Assembly: GCA_023150615.1 (NCBI GenBank) | Contig: JAKLKO010000003.1 | Coordinates: 186,001 to 250,000, forward strand | Origin: Phycisphaerae bacterium | GTDB lineage: Bacteria > Planctomycetota > Phycisphaerae > UBA1845 > UTPLA1 | DNA length: 64,000 nucleotides | Direction: 5' to 3' | Part shown: positions 27,060 to 35,289 of the stretch, one piece after another | How the letters are laid out: every line of letters starts with the position of its first letter | Numbering within the stretch: the first letter of the stretch is position 1 | Program-made: the position numbers and the translations under genes | The notes under the pieces: model-generated | Seen by the model: only the letters and a program-made list of their open reading frames with translations | What the model was told of the DNA's origin: nothing | The model's database searches: none

Positions 27060-28990
27060 ACGGACGACCCGTGAGCGATCGCAGCGAGGAAATCATCGTC
27101 GGCATCGACCTCGGCACGACGTTTTCGCTCGTGGCGTACTGCGATGAGCGCGGACCGCAGGTCGTGCGCGATGAGAACGGCGACGGCCGCGTGCCATCGG
27201 TCATCGGCGTGTCACCCGACGGGCAACTCTCGATCGGATGGCAGGCCCGCGGGCACGCGGTCGAGAACCCCGAGCACACCGTCTATTCGATCAAGCGGCT
27301 CATGGGCATCGGCGCCGACGTGCTGCAGCGCGAACTGCCCTACCTGTCGTACCAGGTGACGACCGACGGCGAGCGGGACATCGTCCGCGTGAACCTGCGC
27401 GGCGAGTGGCTCACGCCGCAGGAAATCTCGGCCCTGATCCTGCGCGAACTTCGCAGCCGTGCTGAGAAACACTTCGGACGACCGGTGCGCAAGGCCGTCA
27501 TCACCGTTCCGGCCTACTTCGACGACTCGCAACGCCAGGCGACGCGCGACGCGGGCCAGATCGCCGGGCTCGACGTCGTCCGCATCGTCAACGAGCCGAC
27601 GGCCGCGGCGCTGGCCTACGGTCTCGGCCAACAGCGGCCGCGCGCCTTCGTGCAGCGCCCGGCGACCGCGTCGCTGCCGGTCGGCGACACGAGCCGATGC
27701 AGCAGCGCGGCGACCGCCGGCGACGTTGCGGCGGCGGCGCCGTCGATCGTTGCGGTCTACGACCTCGGCGGCGGCACGTTCGACGTCACGATTCTGCGAC
27801 TTTCGGACGGGGTGTTCGAGGTTCTCAGCACGCACGGCGATACTCACCTCGGCGGCGACGACTTCGACCGCACGATCATCACGCTCGTCCAGCGCGAAGT
27901 GCGCGAACGGTTCGACGTCGAGATCGACGCGCCGGCGTCGCGCCAGGCCCTGCGGTTGCTCGCCGAGCAGGTCAAGATCCGGCTGAGCGGCGAAGCACAT
28001 ACGCAAATCGAGCTTGATCTCGGCCGGGACCGGATCTATCGCCGGACGCTGACGCGCGGCGAGTTCGAGCAGATGATCGCCCCGCTTATCGAGCGCACCG
28101 TGATCGCCTGTTGCCGGGCGCTGGCCGACGCGAATCTCCAGACCGACGCGATCGAGCAGGTCGTGCTCGTCGGCGGCTCCACGCGCATCCCGCTGGTCCG
28201 CCGCCGGGTCGAGCAGATCTTCAACCGCACGCCCTACACGGCCCTCAATCCCGACGAGGTCGTCGCGATGGGTGCGGCCGTGCAGGCGCAGATTCTCGCC
28301 GGCGGGCGGCGCGACATGCTGCTGCTTGACGTGACACCGCTGTCGCTGGGGATCGAGACGATGGGCGGCGCGATGGGCAAGCTGATCATGCGCAACACGC
28401 GCATCCCGTGCCAGGCGCGCGAGATGTTCACGACGTTCGTCGATGGGCAGACGAAGGTGAAGATCAACGTGCTCCAGGGCGAGCGCGAGCTGGCGAAGGA
28501 CTGCCGCAGCCTCGGCGCGTTCACGCTGACCGACATCCCGCCGATGCCCGCCGGCATTCCCAAGATCGAGGTCTCGTTTCTCATCGACGCCAACGGCATC
28601 CTGAACGTCACGGCCCGCGAGCAGCGCAGCGGCCGCTCGGCCGGCATTCAGATCGTCCCGGCGCACGGGCTGACGCGCGAGGAGGTCGCGCGGATCGAGC
28701 GCGAAAGCGTGCGCTTCGCGCGCGAGGATATGACCGCGCACCGCCTGATCGACCTGCGCAACCAGATCGAGTTCGACCTGCACAAGACGCAGCAGATGCT
28801 CGATCGCGTCGGCGACCGGCTGCCGCACGCGCAGCGCGTCGCCATCGAGGAAGGCATGCGCGTTCTTCGCCGGCTCGGACAGACCAGCGAGGACGCCGAG
28901 AGGATCCACCAGGCGCTCGACGCGTTCGACCGCCAGACCGTGCCGCTGGCCGAGCTGGCGATCACGCAGGCGCTGCAAGAGCAGAAGTGA
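27056..28990 (+). CDS. hscA: Fe-S chaperone HscA (Hsp70 family)
   Basis: This specialised Hsp70 binds the LPPVK loop of IscU and promotes cluster transfer. The ATPase domain shows GIDLGTTFSLVAYC, VPAYFDDSQRQATRDAG, NEPTAAALAYGL, YDLGGGTFDVTIL and VVLVGGSTRIPLVR. The substrate domain begins near LLLDVTPLSLGIETMGG. An insertion of about 35 residues, rich in Ala, Arg and Ser (residues about 193-229), interrupts the ATPase domain just after NEPTAAALAYGL; it is absent from E. coli HscA or DnaK. The GTG at 27056 overlaps the hscB stop; a second GTG at 27071 is possible. The length is 644 residues. Confidence 0.92.
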   Translation: MNGRPVSDRSEEIIVGIDLGTTFSLVAYCDERGPQVVRDENGDGRVPSVIGVSPDGQLSIGWQARGHAVENPEHTVYSIKRLMGIGADVLQRELPYLSYQVTTDGERDIVRVNLRGEWLTPQEISALILRELRSRAEKHFGRPVRKAVITVPAYFDDSQRQATRDAGQIAGLDVVRIVNEPTAAALAYGLGQQRPRAFVQRPATASLPVGDTSRCSSAATAGDVAAAAPSIVAVYDLGGGTFDVTILRLSDGVFEVLSTHGDTHLGGDDFDRTIITLVQREVRERFDVEIDAPASRQALRLLAEQVKIRLSGEAHTQIELDLGRDRIYRRTLTRGEFEQMIAPLIERTVIACCRALADANLQTDAIEQVVLVGGSTRIPLVRRRVEQIFNRTPYTALNPDEVVAMGAAVQAQILAGGRRDMLLLDVTPLSLGIETMGGAMGKLIMRNTRIPCQAREMFTTFVDGQTKVKINVLQGERELAKDCRSLGAFTLTDIPPMPAGIPKIEVSFLIDANGILNVTAREQRSGRSAGIQIVPAHGLTREEVARIERESVRFAREDMTAHRLIDLRNQIEFDLHKTQQMLDRVGDRLPHAQRVAIEEGMRVLRRLGQTSEDAERIHQALDAFDRQTVPLAELAITQALQEQK

Positions 28991-29031
28991 CGCGCGGCGC
29001 CGACGGGCCGCCGCGCCCCGGGAGATGGGAC

Positions 29032-29478
29032 ATGGGCGGACAGAACCCCTACATCGCTGATTCCAACATCCGCATGCCGACGCGCCGGTACCGGATCACA
29101 ATCATCGACGAGCAGAAGCAGGAGCACGTGCTGGAGGTCGACCCGGCGAAGCTGCCGTTCGGCGATCACGGCCTGCCGGGCAGCATCCTCGACATCTGCA
29201 TGGGCAACGGGATCGAGCTGGATCACGCCTGCGGCGGCGTCTGCGCGTGCAGCACCTGCCACGTCTACGTCCGGGAAGGGCTGGCCGCGTGCAACGAGGC
29301 GACCGAGGCCGAGGAGGACCAGCTCGACGAGGCCTACGCCCTGCGGCCGAACTCGCGGCTCGGCTGCCAGTGCGTGCCGGATGGCACGAAGGACGTCGTG
29401 ATCGAGATTCCGACCGTCAACCGCAACCTCGCCCGCGAGCCGCACAGCGCGGAGACGATGTCGACGAAGCCCGAGTAG
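29032..29478 (+). CDS. fdx: [2Fe-2S] ferredoxin of the ISC system (adrenodoxin type)
   Basis: Fdx supplies electrons for cluster assembly. The cluster cysteines follow the C-x5-C-x2-C...C pattern: C67, C73, C76 (HACGGVCACSTCHVYV) and C112 (RLGCQC). Extra cysteines at 71, 87 and 114 are visible. The 148-residue protein is longer than the usual 110 because of an N-terminal extension of about 18 residues and a polar C-terminal tail. The ATG at 29032 has GGGAG upstream; a start at the Met of MPTRRYRI (29074) would give a more typical N-terminus. It ends the isc operon, 41 bases after hscA. Confidence 0.9.
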   Translation: MGGQNPYIADSNIRMPTRRYRITIIDEQKQEHVLEVDPAKLPFGDHGLPGSILDICMGNGIELDHACGGVCACSTCHVYVREGLAACNEATEAEEDQLDEAYALRPNSRLGCQCVPDGTKDVVIEIPTVNRNLAREPHSAETMSTKPE

Positions 29479-29580
29479 CGCCGCGGCGATGGCGCGGGGT
29501 CCGCCTGTCGCGACGAACGGCCGGCGCTTGCCGACAAGACCCCGGAGGACCGCCGTCGGTGGGACCGGATCGCGGAACCG

Positions 29581-29617
29581 CCCTCACCAAGGCCCTCGCC
29601 CCGTGGGGAGAGGGTGA
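29581..29617. repeat. GC-rich hairpin between convergent fdx and superoxide dismutase genes
   Basis: CCCTCGCCCC (29593-29602) and GGGGAGAGGG (29605-29614) pair over 10 bp with one mismatch, extended by TCACC/GGTGA. The motif resembles a dispersed palindrome found in many GC-rich genomes. It may help end transcription from both sides, but no T tract follows on either strand. Confidence 0.4.
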
Positions 29618-29625
29618 TCGCCCGG

Positions 29626-30366
29626 CTACAGCGTCAGCTTCATCGCGCCGGACAGCCGCTGATCGACGTTGTCCCAGTGGATGATGTTCCAGAACGCCTT
29701 GACGTACGCGGTGCGGTCGCTCTGATACTTCAGATAGTACGCGTGCTCCCACACGTCGAGCACAAGCAGCGGCACGCAGCCGAACATCGTCAGGTTCTGG
29801 TGCTTCTCCGCGGCAAGCACGATGAGCCGCGCACTGAGCGGTTCCCACGCCAGCAGGCCCCAGCCGCTGCCCTGCACTTTTGTCGCCGCCGCGTCAAAGT
29901 GCGCGCGAAACGCCGAATAGCTGCCGAAGCTCCGCTCGATCTGCCGCGCGAGGGCGCCTTTTGGCTCGCCGCCGCCACCCTTCTTCATGTTGCCCCAGAA
30001 GACCGTGTGCAGCAGGTGACCCGAACCGTTGAACGCCAGCGAATCGGTCAGGCCGCGGACCTTCGCCAGGTCGTCCGGACTGCCGCTCTTGCGGACCGCT
30101 TCCAGGCCGGCGATGGCCTCGTTCAGGCCCTTGACGTACGCCGCGTGGTGCTTGTCGTGGTGCAGTTGCATCGTCTGATGGTCGATGTGCGGCTCGAGCG
30201 CATCGTAGTCGTACGGCAGCGGCGGCAGCACGTACTCGCGCAGCGGGCCGTCGGTCGATGTCTCGCCCGCGACGGCCTCGTTTTGCGTCAGTCCGATCCA
30301 TCCACCCGCCGCGGCCAGCGTGCCCAGCGAACCCATCATCTCACGTCGATTGATCGCTTTCATCAC
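29626..30366 (-). CDS. Exported Fe/Mn superoxide dismutase
   Basis: The enzyme disproportionates superoxide. The 246-residue protein has a twin-arginine-like leader (INRREMMGSLGTLAAAGGW), suggesting Tat export of the folded, metal-loaded enzyme. The catalytic domain starts at YVLPPLPYDYDALEP and has the metal ligands His69 (LHHDKHH), His120 (LLHTVFW), and Asp and His in LDVWEHAYYLKY. The sequence does not let me decide between Fe and Mn. It lies just after the Fe-S operon but on the opposite strand. Confidence 0.92.
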   Translation of the reverse strand: MMKAINRREMMGSLGTLAAAGGWIGLTQNEAVAGETSTDGPLREYVLPPLPYDYDALEPHIDHQTMQLHHDKHHAAYVKGLNEAIAGLEAVRKSGSPDDLAKVRGLTDSLAFNGSGHLLHTVFWGNMKKGGGGEPKGALARQIERSFGSYSAFRAHFDAAATKVQGSGWGLLAWEPLSARLIVLAAEKHQNLTMFGCVPLLVLDVWEHAYYLKYQSDRTAYVKAFWNIIHWDNVDQRLSGAMKLTL

Positions 30367-30541
30367 CGCTCTCCCATCATTCGGCCCGCGATTGCCCCCA
30401 CGCAGGCAACCGACCGCGCCGGCGCGGGGCCGTTCGTTCCGCCGTCGCGTGCGCCATTGATGAGACGAACCTAGTGCGACCGGAACCGCCGGTCAAGCCA
30501 GCCATTCGACACGCACGACGCGGCGCAGATACGATGCGACC

Positions 30542-32155
30542 GTGGCGCTGCTGGTCCGCGACCTGTTGCTGCGGCTGGACGAGCCGCCCGAGCGACTGCC
30601 CGAACTCGCCGCGCGCCGATTGCGCGTCGGCCGCGAGGAGATCCGCCTGTACGCCGTCGTGCGCCGCGCGCTGGACGCGCGCCGGCCGGCGGAGATCGCA
30701 TTCCGCTACAACCTGGAACTGACACTCGCCGGCGGTGAGAAGCGCGAGCGCCACGTGCTGGCGCGACAGCATCCGCGCGGCGTCGAGGCCCTCCGTGTTC
30801 AGCCGCCGCCGCGGATCGAACCCGGCATCGGGCCGATGAGGCATCGGCCCGTGATCGTCGGATTCGGTCCGGCCGGCATGTTCGCGGGGCTGATCCTCGC
30901 CGAGCACGGCTTTCGACCCATCCTGATCGAGCGCGGCCGGGACGTGCGGACGCGCCATCGCGACGTGATGGTGCGGTACTACCGGCGGCGCGACTTTGAC
31001 GCGGAGAGCAATCTGCTGTTCGGCGAGGGCGGGGCGGGCGCGTACAGCGATGGAAAGCTCTACACGCGCGTCAACGACCCGCGCGTGCGGCAGATCCTGG
31101 CCATCTTCTTCCGCCACGGCGCGCACCGCGACATCCTCATCGACGGCCGGCCGCACGTCGGCAGCGACCGACTTCCGACGATCTGCCGGCGGATCCGGGA
31201 GTCGATCGAATCGTACGGCGGCGAGGTGCGCTTCGGCGCGCGACTCGATGACGTGGAGATCGTCGACGGCCGCCTGTGCGCGATCACGGTCAACGGCGTC
31301 CGCGAGCCGGCGGAAACGCTGTTGCTCGGCGTGGGTCATTCGGCCCGTGACACGATTCGCATGCTGGCCGGGCGCGGCGTTGCGCTTGCGGCGAAGCCCT
31401 TCCAGCTCGGCGTGCGGATCGAGCACCCGCAGGCGCTGGTCGATCGGTGGCAGTACGGCGCGTGGTGCGAGCAGGTCCGCCTTCCGCCCGCCGATTACCA
31501 TCTCGTCGCCCGTGACGCCGCCGGCCCGCACGGCGACGTCTTCAGCTTCTGCATGTGCCCCGGCGGGACCATCCTGCCGACGAACGAATCGCCCGGCCTG
31601 ATCGCCACGAACGGCGCTTCGCGCGCGTCGCGCGGCGGGGCGTTCGCGAACGCCGGGCTGGTCATGACGGTGCCGCAGGAGTTGTTCGGCGACGACCCGC
31701 TCTGCGGGCTGGAGTACGCGCGGCGCTGGGAACGGCTTGCGTACGAGGCGACGGGCGGGAGCTACGCCGTGCCGGCGCAGCGCGCGAGCGACTACCTCGC
31801 GGGCCGGGCGTCCGACGGCGCGCTGGTCACCTCGTTCCCGCTCGGCGGACAATGGACGGAGATTCGCAGCGTGATTCCGGATTTCGCGGGGGAGGCGCTG
31901 GCCCGCGCGCTGCGGATCCTCGATGCGCGCCTGCCGGGCTTCGCCGGCGATGAGGCGATGATCACTGCGCCCGAGACGCGGGCCTCGGCGCCGGTGCGCA
32001 TCCTGCGGGATGCAAATTCGCGCGAGTCGGTCCGTGCCGCGGGATTCTATCCGATCGGCGAGGGCGCCGGTTACGCCGGCGGCATCATCTCGGCCGCGGT
32101 CGACGGAATGCACACCGCCGAGGCGGTGATCCGGCGATTCGCTCCGTTTCGATGA
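30542..32155 (+). CDS. FAD-dependent dehydrogenase of the COG2509 type
   Basis: The 537-residue flavoprotein has a Rossmann FAD motif (VIVGFGPAGMFAG, about residues 103-115) after a 100-residue N-terminal domain. Family-like blocks LLFGEGGAGAYSDGKLYTR, CMCPGGTILPTNESPG and a closing YPIGEGAGYAGGIISAA follow. These match uncharacterised FAD-dependent dehydrogenases whose substrate is unknown. The GTG start has a TACGAT -10-like box (30530-30535) six bases before it and no ribosome-binding site. It is convergent with the Spy-like gene. Confidence 0.82.
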   Translation: MALLVRDLLLRLDEPPERLPELAARRLRVGREEIRLYAVVRRALDARRPAEIAFRYNLELTLAGGEKRERHVLARQHPRGVEALRVQPPPRIEPGIGPMRHRPVIVGFGPAGMFAGLILAEHGFRPILIERGRDVRTRHRDVMVRYYRRRDFDAESNLLFGEGGAGAYSDGKLYTRVNDPRVRQILAIFFRHGAHRDILIDGRPHVGSDRLPTICRRIRESIESYGGEVRFGARLDDVEIVDGRLCAITVNGVREPAETLLLGVGHSARDTIRMLAGRGVALAAKPFQLGVRIEHPQALVDRWQYGAWCEQVRLPPADYHLVARDAAGPHGDVFSFCMCPGGTILPTNESPGLIATNGASRASRGGAFANAGLVMTVPQELFGDDPLCGLEYARRWERLAYEATGGSYAVPAQRASDYLAGRASDGALVTSFPLGGQWTEIRSVIPDFAGEALARALRILDARLPGFAGDEAMITAPETRASAPVRILRDANSRESVRAAGFYPIGEGAGYAGGIISAAVDGMHTAEAVIRRFAPFR

Positions 32156-32173
32156 ATCGGCGGTCGCGCCGCG

Positions 32174-33106
32174 CTACTCCTTGCGCTGATCTTCGCCCGA
32201 GCCGGTCGGCGATCCGGAGCCGCCCGTGGCGCCCGCACCTTCGGGCTTCGGACCGTGCGGACCGGCGCCGGTGCGGCGGCCGGGGCCGCGCTGTGTCAGG
32301 AACTGCTCGAGCTTCTCTTTCTGCTCCTGCGTCAGCACTTCCTCGATCTGGGCGCGGAGCGACTGCACGCCCTTGATCTCCTCGTTCTTTGCGGCATCGT
32401 CCTTCTTGCTGCCGCTGCGCCGACTCCGTTCGGTCTTGCGGAATTCGTCGAAGATGCGGTTGATCTTGTCGCGCTGATCGTTTGTCAGGCCCAGCGCCAT
32501 CACGGCGCGGCGCAGGTCGCGCGATGACGACGCCGAAAGCGACCGCCGCACACCGCCGGACTTCGTCTCCTTCCAGCCCTGCTCAAACGCCTCCAACTGG
32601 TCCGGGCGGAGGATCTTCAGGATGCCCTCGTGCAGGTCCTTCTCCATCTCCGCCTGCGCGATCCGCTGCGGCGCGAACAGCTCGCGCATCTGCTGGCGCA
32701 GCTCGTCGATCCGCGCCGCGTTTCCTTCGACGCGCGCCTGTCGCATCTGCTCGCGAAGCTCCTGAATCTTGTTCAAGGTGTCCGATTTCTCGCGGACCTC
32801 GCGCATCCGGTCGGTGAACTTCTTCTGCGCCTCCGACATCAGCGCCTTGAACTGCTCCTCCTGTTGCGCATCGATATCCACTTCCTCCAGGATCATCTCC
32901 GCCACGCGCGGCGAGATGTACACCTCCGGCCGCACGCCCGGACGACTCGGCGGGGACGGCAGTGGCCGCTTTTCGGCCCCGGAATCCGAACCCGTTCCCG
33001 CGGCGCCGCCCGCCGGCGGCGTCTCCTGCGTCCAGGCCGCGGCGGCCGCCGACACTGCAAGCGCGATGATCCACAACCCCGTCACACGTCGAACTGAAAG
33101 CGTCAT
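32174..33106 (-). CDS. Secreted Spy/CpxP-like LTxxQ-repeat protein
   Basis: The 310-residue protein has a signal peptide (VTGLWIIALAVSAAAAAWTQ) and is then almost entirely charged alpha-helix. Two segments resemble the LTxxQ motif of periplasmic Spy/CpxP chaperones (LGLTNDQRDKINRIFDEF and VLTQEQKEKLEQFL), with a third weaker one (VDIDAQQEEQFKALM). A coiled-coil stretch (REKSDTLNKIQELREQMRQA) lies between them. The tail is a Gly/Pro/Ser-rich segment. The ATG at 33106 follows AGGAG with a six-base gap, which decides the start. The role, envelope stress or protein holding, is inferred only from the weak motif match. Confidence 0.65.
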   Translation of the reverse strand: MTLSVRRVTGLWIIALAVSAAAAAWTQETPPAGGAAGTGSDSGAEKRPLPSPPSRPGVRPEVYISPRVAEMILEEVDIDAQQEEQFKALMSEAQKKFTDRMREVREKSDTLNKIQELREQMRQARVEGNAARIDELRQQMRELFAPQRIAQAEMEKDLHEGILKILRPDQLEAFEQGWKETKSGGVRRSLSASSSRDLRRAVMALGLTNDQRDKINRIFDEFRKTERSRRSGSKKDDAAKNEEIKGVQSLRAQIEEVLTQEQKEKLEQFLTQRGPGRRTGAGPHGPKPEGAGATGGSGSPTGSGEDQRKE

Positions 33107-33279
33107 TCTGAACTCCTGCGATCGATCGATCGCCGACTGGACTCGCTCACCGCGGCCGGACAACCACCGTCCGTCCCGAATGGCCCCACGGCGCGGGTGT
33201 ATTCCAAGTGCGTGGTCCCGAGAGTGTATACACAAGAGATTCGACGCTCCAGCCCGTGGAGTCGCCCGCCCGGACCCCC

Positions 33280-33285
33280 TAGAAT
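33280..33285 (+). promoter_or_regulatory. -10-like TAGAAT upstream of the M48 protease gene
   Basis: TAGAAT lies 47 bases before the ATG at 33333 in a GC-rich setting, without a visible -35. A perfect 10-bp palindrome GTGTATACAC (33224-33233) lies further upstream between the two divergent genes and could be an operator. Confidence 0.35.
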
Positions 33286-33332
33286 GCGCGAAAATGTCGG
33301 TCCGAACGCCCTGACGCGAGCCGCCGCAGCGT

Positions 33333-34910
33333 ATGTACTTCCTTGTCATCCTTGCCTTTGCGCTCCTGCTGACCGACGACCTGCCGCCGGCGCGGCTCAA
33401 CCTCCTCCCCTATGACCCCGTCGACCCGCTTTCGGCTGCAACCGCCCTGCAAAGCGCCGCCATGATCGCGTTCGGCCTGGTCGCAATCGCCGCGCTTGCC
33501 GGGCTGGTCGTGAATCACAGCGCCCTGCGCGTCCGGCGCGGCACGCCCTTCGACATTGAGCGCACGCAGGAGCGTTACACCCGCGGGCAGGTCGCACTGC
33601 TCGGCCTGCTCGCCGTGTCGCTCCTCTTCCTGTTCATCTGCACGCCCTGGATGCCGCTCGTCCGCGGGTTGCACGCCCCGTGGTCCTGGCCGCTCGTCTC
33701 CGACGTCATCATCATCGCCCCGTTCATCCTCTCGATCGTGGCGATCTGGTTTGTTCTTTACCCAGCCGACACGGTCATCCGCGCTGCCGCGGTGCGACAG
33801 CGCGCCCTCGAAGGCGTCGCGCCGCGCCCGATCTGGCCCGTCGCCGAGTATCTCGTCTACAAGCTTCGCCACCAGATCCTCATCATCGCCGGACCGATGG
33901 CGCTCGTGCTCGCCGCCAAGCATGTCCTCGACGTCTACCGCGGGCCGATCGTCACGGCCACGCGCGTACCGTGGGCCGCCGATGCGCTGCTCGGCATCGC
34001 CAGCGGCACGGTCCTGCTAATCGCGCCGGCGTTCGTGCGGCACATCTGGTCGACGCACGTTTTGCCGCCCGGCGAACTGCGCGACCGGCTCGAACGCCAG
34101 TGCCGCCGCATGGGGCTGCGCTACCGCGAGATCCTCGTCTGGAACAGCCACGGACTCGTCGTCAACGCGGCCGTCATGGGATTCGTGAAGCCGCTGCGAT
34201 ACGTCCTGCTCTCGGACGGGTTGATCGAGACCATGGCGCCGCGGCAAATCGAGGCGGTGTTCGGCCACGAGGCCGGGCACGTCCGGCACCACCATCTTCA
34301 GTTCTTCGTCCTGTTCGCGATCGTCAGCATGCTGGCGGTCGGCGGGTTGCTCGAGATCCTCGTGCGCGCGGTCCGGCTGGACGTCGGGATGCTGCAACTG
34401 ATCGCCATGGCTGCGACGATCGTTGTGTGGGGATTCGGCTTCGGCTGGGTCTCGCGACGGTTCGAGCGGCAGGCCGACGTCTTCGGCGTCCGCGCCATCA
34501 CGCCCGATATGGACTCGTGCACGCCGAGCTGCCCGGTCCACGCCGCCGGACCGGTCGATTCGGTCGATCTGAAGCGCTCGCCGCTGTGCCTCGGCGCCGC
34601 GCACTTGTTCGGTCAGACGCTCGGCGAGATTGCGGACCTCAACGGCATTCCGCGCGATGCGCCGAGCTGGCGGCACGGCAGCATCAACTCCCGCTGCCGC
34701 CTCCTGCATCGCCTCGCCGAAAACCCGGCCGCGGTCAGAGGCTTTGACCGCCGCGTGTGGCGCGTCAAGGTCGGGCTGATCGTCCTGTGCGTGATCGGAT
34801 CGGCGGTCGCGACGTGGCTCTACTGGCCGAGCGAACTGTTCGGGTCGCGCCACGGTCCGCGCCTGCGCGCCAGCCGGACCGTCTCGCTCATTCCGCCGGC
34901 TCGATCGTGA
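33333..34910 (+). CDS. Membrane-bound M48-family zinc metalloprotease
   Basis: The 525-residue protein has about seven hydrophobic segments. A zinc-protease motif HEAGH (VFGHEAGHVRHHH) is followed by a downstream ERQADVFG box that supplies the third metal ligand and marks the M48 (Ste24/HtpX) family. The segment between the last two helices has several cysteines (SCTPSCPVH). It is longer than HtpX and closer to the Ste24-like layout. Likely role: cleavage of misfolded or specific membrane proteins. Its last 23 bases overlap the 3' end of clpS on the other strand. Confidence 0.82.
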   Translation: MYFLVILAFALLLTDDLPPARLNLLPYDPVDPLSAATALQSAAMIAFGLVAIAALAGLVVNHSALRVRRGTPFDIERTQERYTRGQVALLGLLAVSLLFLFICTPWMPLVRGLHAPWSWPLVSDVIIIAPFILSIVAIWFVLYPADTVIRAAAVRQRALEGVAPRPIWPVAEYLVYKLRHQILIIAGPMALVLAAKHVLDVYRGPIVTATRVPWAADALLGIASGTVLLIAPAFVRHIWSTHVLPPGELRDRLERQCRRMGLRYREILVWNSHGLVVNAAVMGFVKPLRYVLLSDGLIETMAPRQIEAVFGHEAGHVRHHHLQFFVLFAIVSMLAVGGLLEILVRAVRLDVGMLQLIAMAATIVVWGFGFGWVSRRFERQADVFGVRAITPDMDSCTPSCPVHAAGPVDSVDLKRSPLCLGAAHLFGQTLGEIADLNGIPRDAPSWRHGSINSRCRLLHRLAENPAAVRGFDRRVWRVKVGLIVLCVIGSAVATWLYWPSELFGSRHGPRLRASRTVSLIPPARS

Positions 34911-35265
34911 CCGTCAGGCTGGCGGAGCGGAACTGGTCCTCGTACAGTTCGGCCCGCTCCTTGTGCGTGACCAGCAGCAGGGCGCAGCCGGAGTTGTGTG
35001 CCTCGACCGCGCGCTGGATCGCGTCGTTCTCGTTCAACGCGGTCAACTGAACGATCGTCACAATGACGTGCTCGAAGGTGTTCACGTCATCGTTGTGCAG
35101 GATGACCTTGTACGGGGGAAGCTGCTTCGGCTTCGCCGCGCCCGGCTCGATGCGGGGTGCGGCCTGCTGAATCGCCGTCACGGCGCCCTGCTCGGCCGGA
35201 CCGGCGGGTACGTCCTGAGGCATTGCGTCGAACTCCCTCGCGCTGATAGACCCGTTGTCGTTCAT
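34888..35265 (-). CDS. clpS: Clp protease adaptor ClpS
   Basis: ClpS hands N-degron substrates to the ClpAP protease. The 125-residue protein has a 45-residue flexible N-terminus, followed by the core PPYKVILHNDDVNTFEHVI, the AVEAHNSGCALLLVTHKERAE helix-strand and the closing ASLTVTIEPAE. The residues lining the N-degron pocket (NDD and the following Met/Thr-type positions) are recognisable. No clpA lies beside it. It sits 24 bases after the MscS-like gene and may be its downstream operon partner. Confidence 0.93.
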   Translation of the reverse strand: MNDNGSISAREFDAMPQDVPAGPAEQGAVTAIQQAAPRIEPGAAKPKQLPPYKVILHNDDVNTFEHVIVTIVQLTALNENDAIQRAVEAHNSGCALLLVTHKERAELYEDQFRSASLTVTIEPAE

Positions 35266-35289
35266 TATAGACGCGGCGGGGAAATCGCA

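Noticed and set aside
27700-27730. Suspected frameshift in hscA because of the odd insertion
   Set aside because: The frame is continuous and both flanks are in the same frame with normal Hsp70 motifs, so it is a true insertion and not a pair of indels visible in this sequence.
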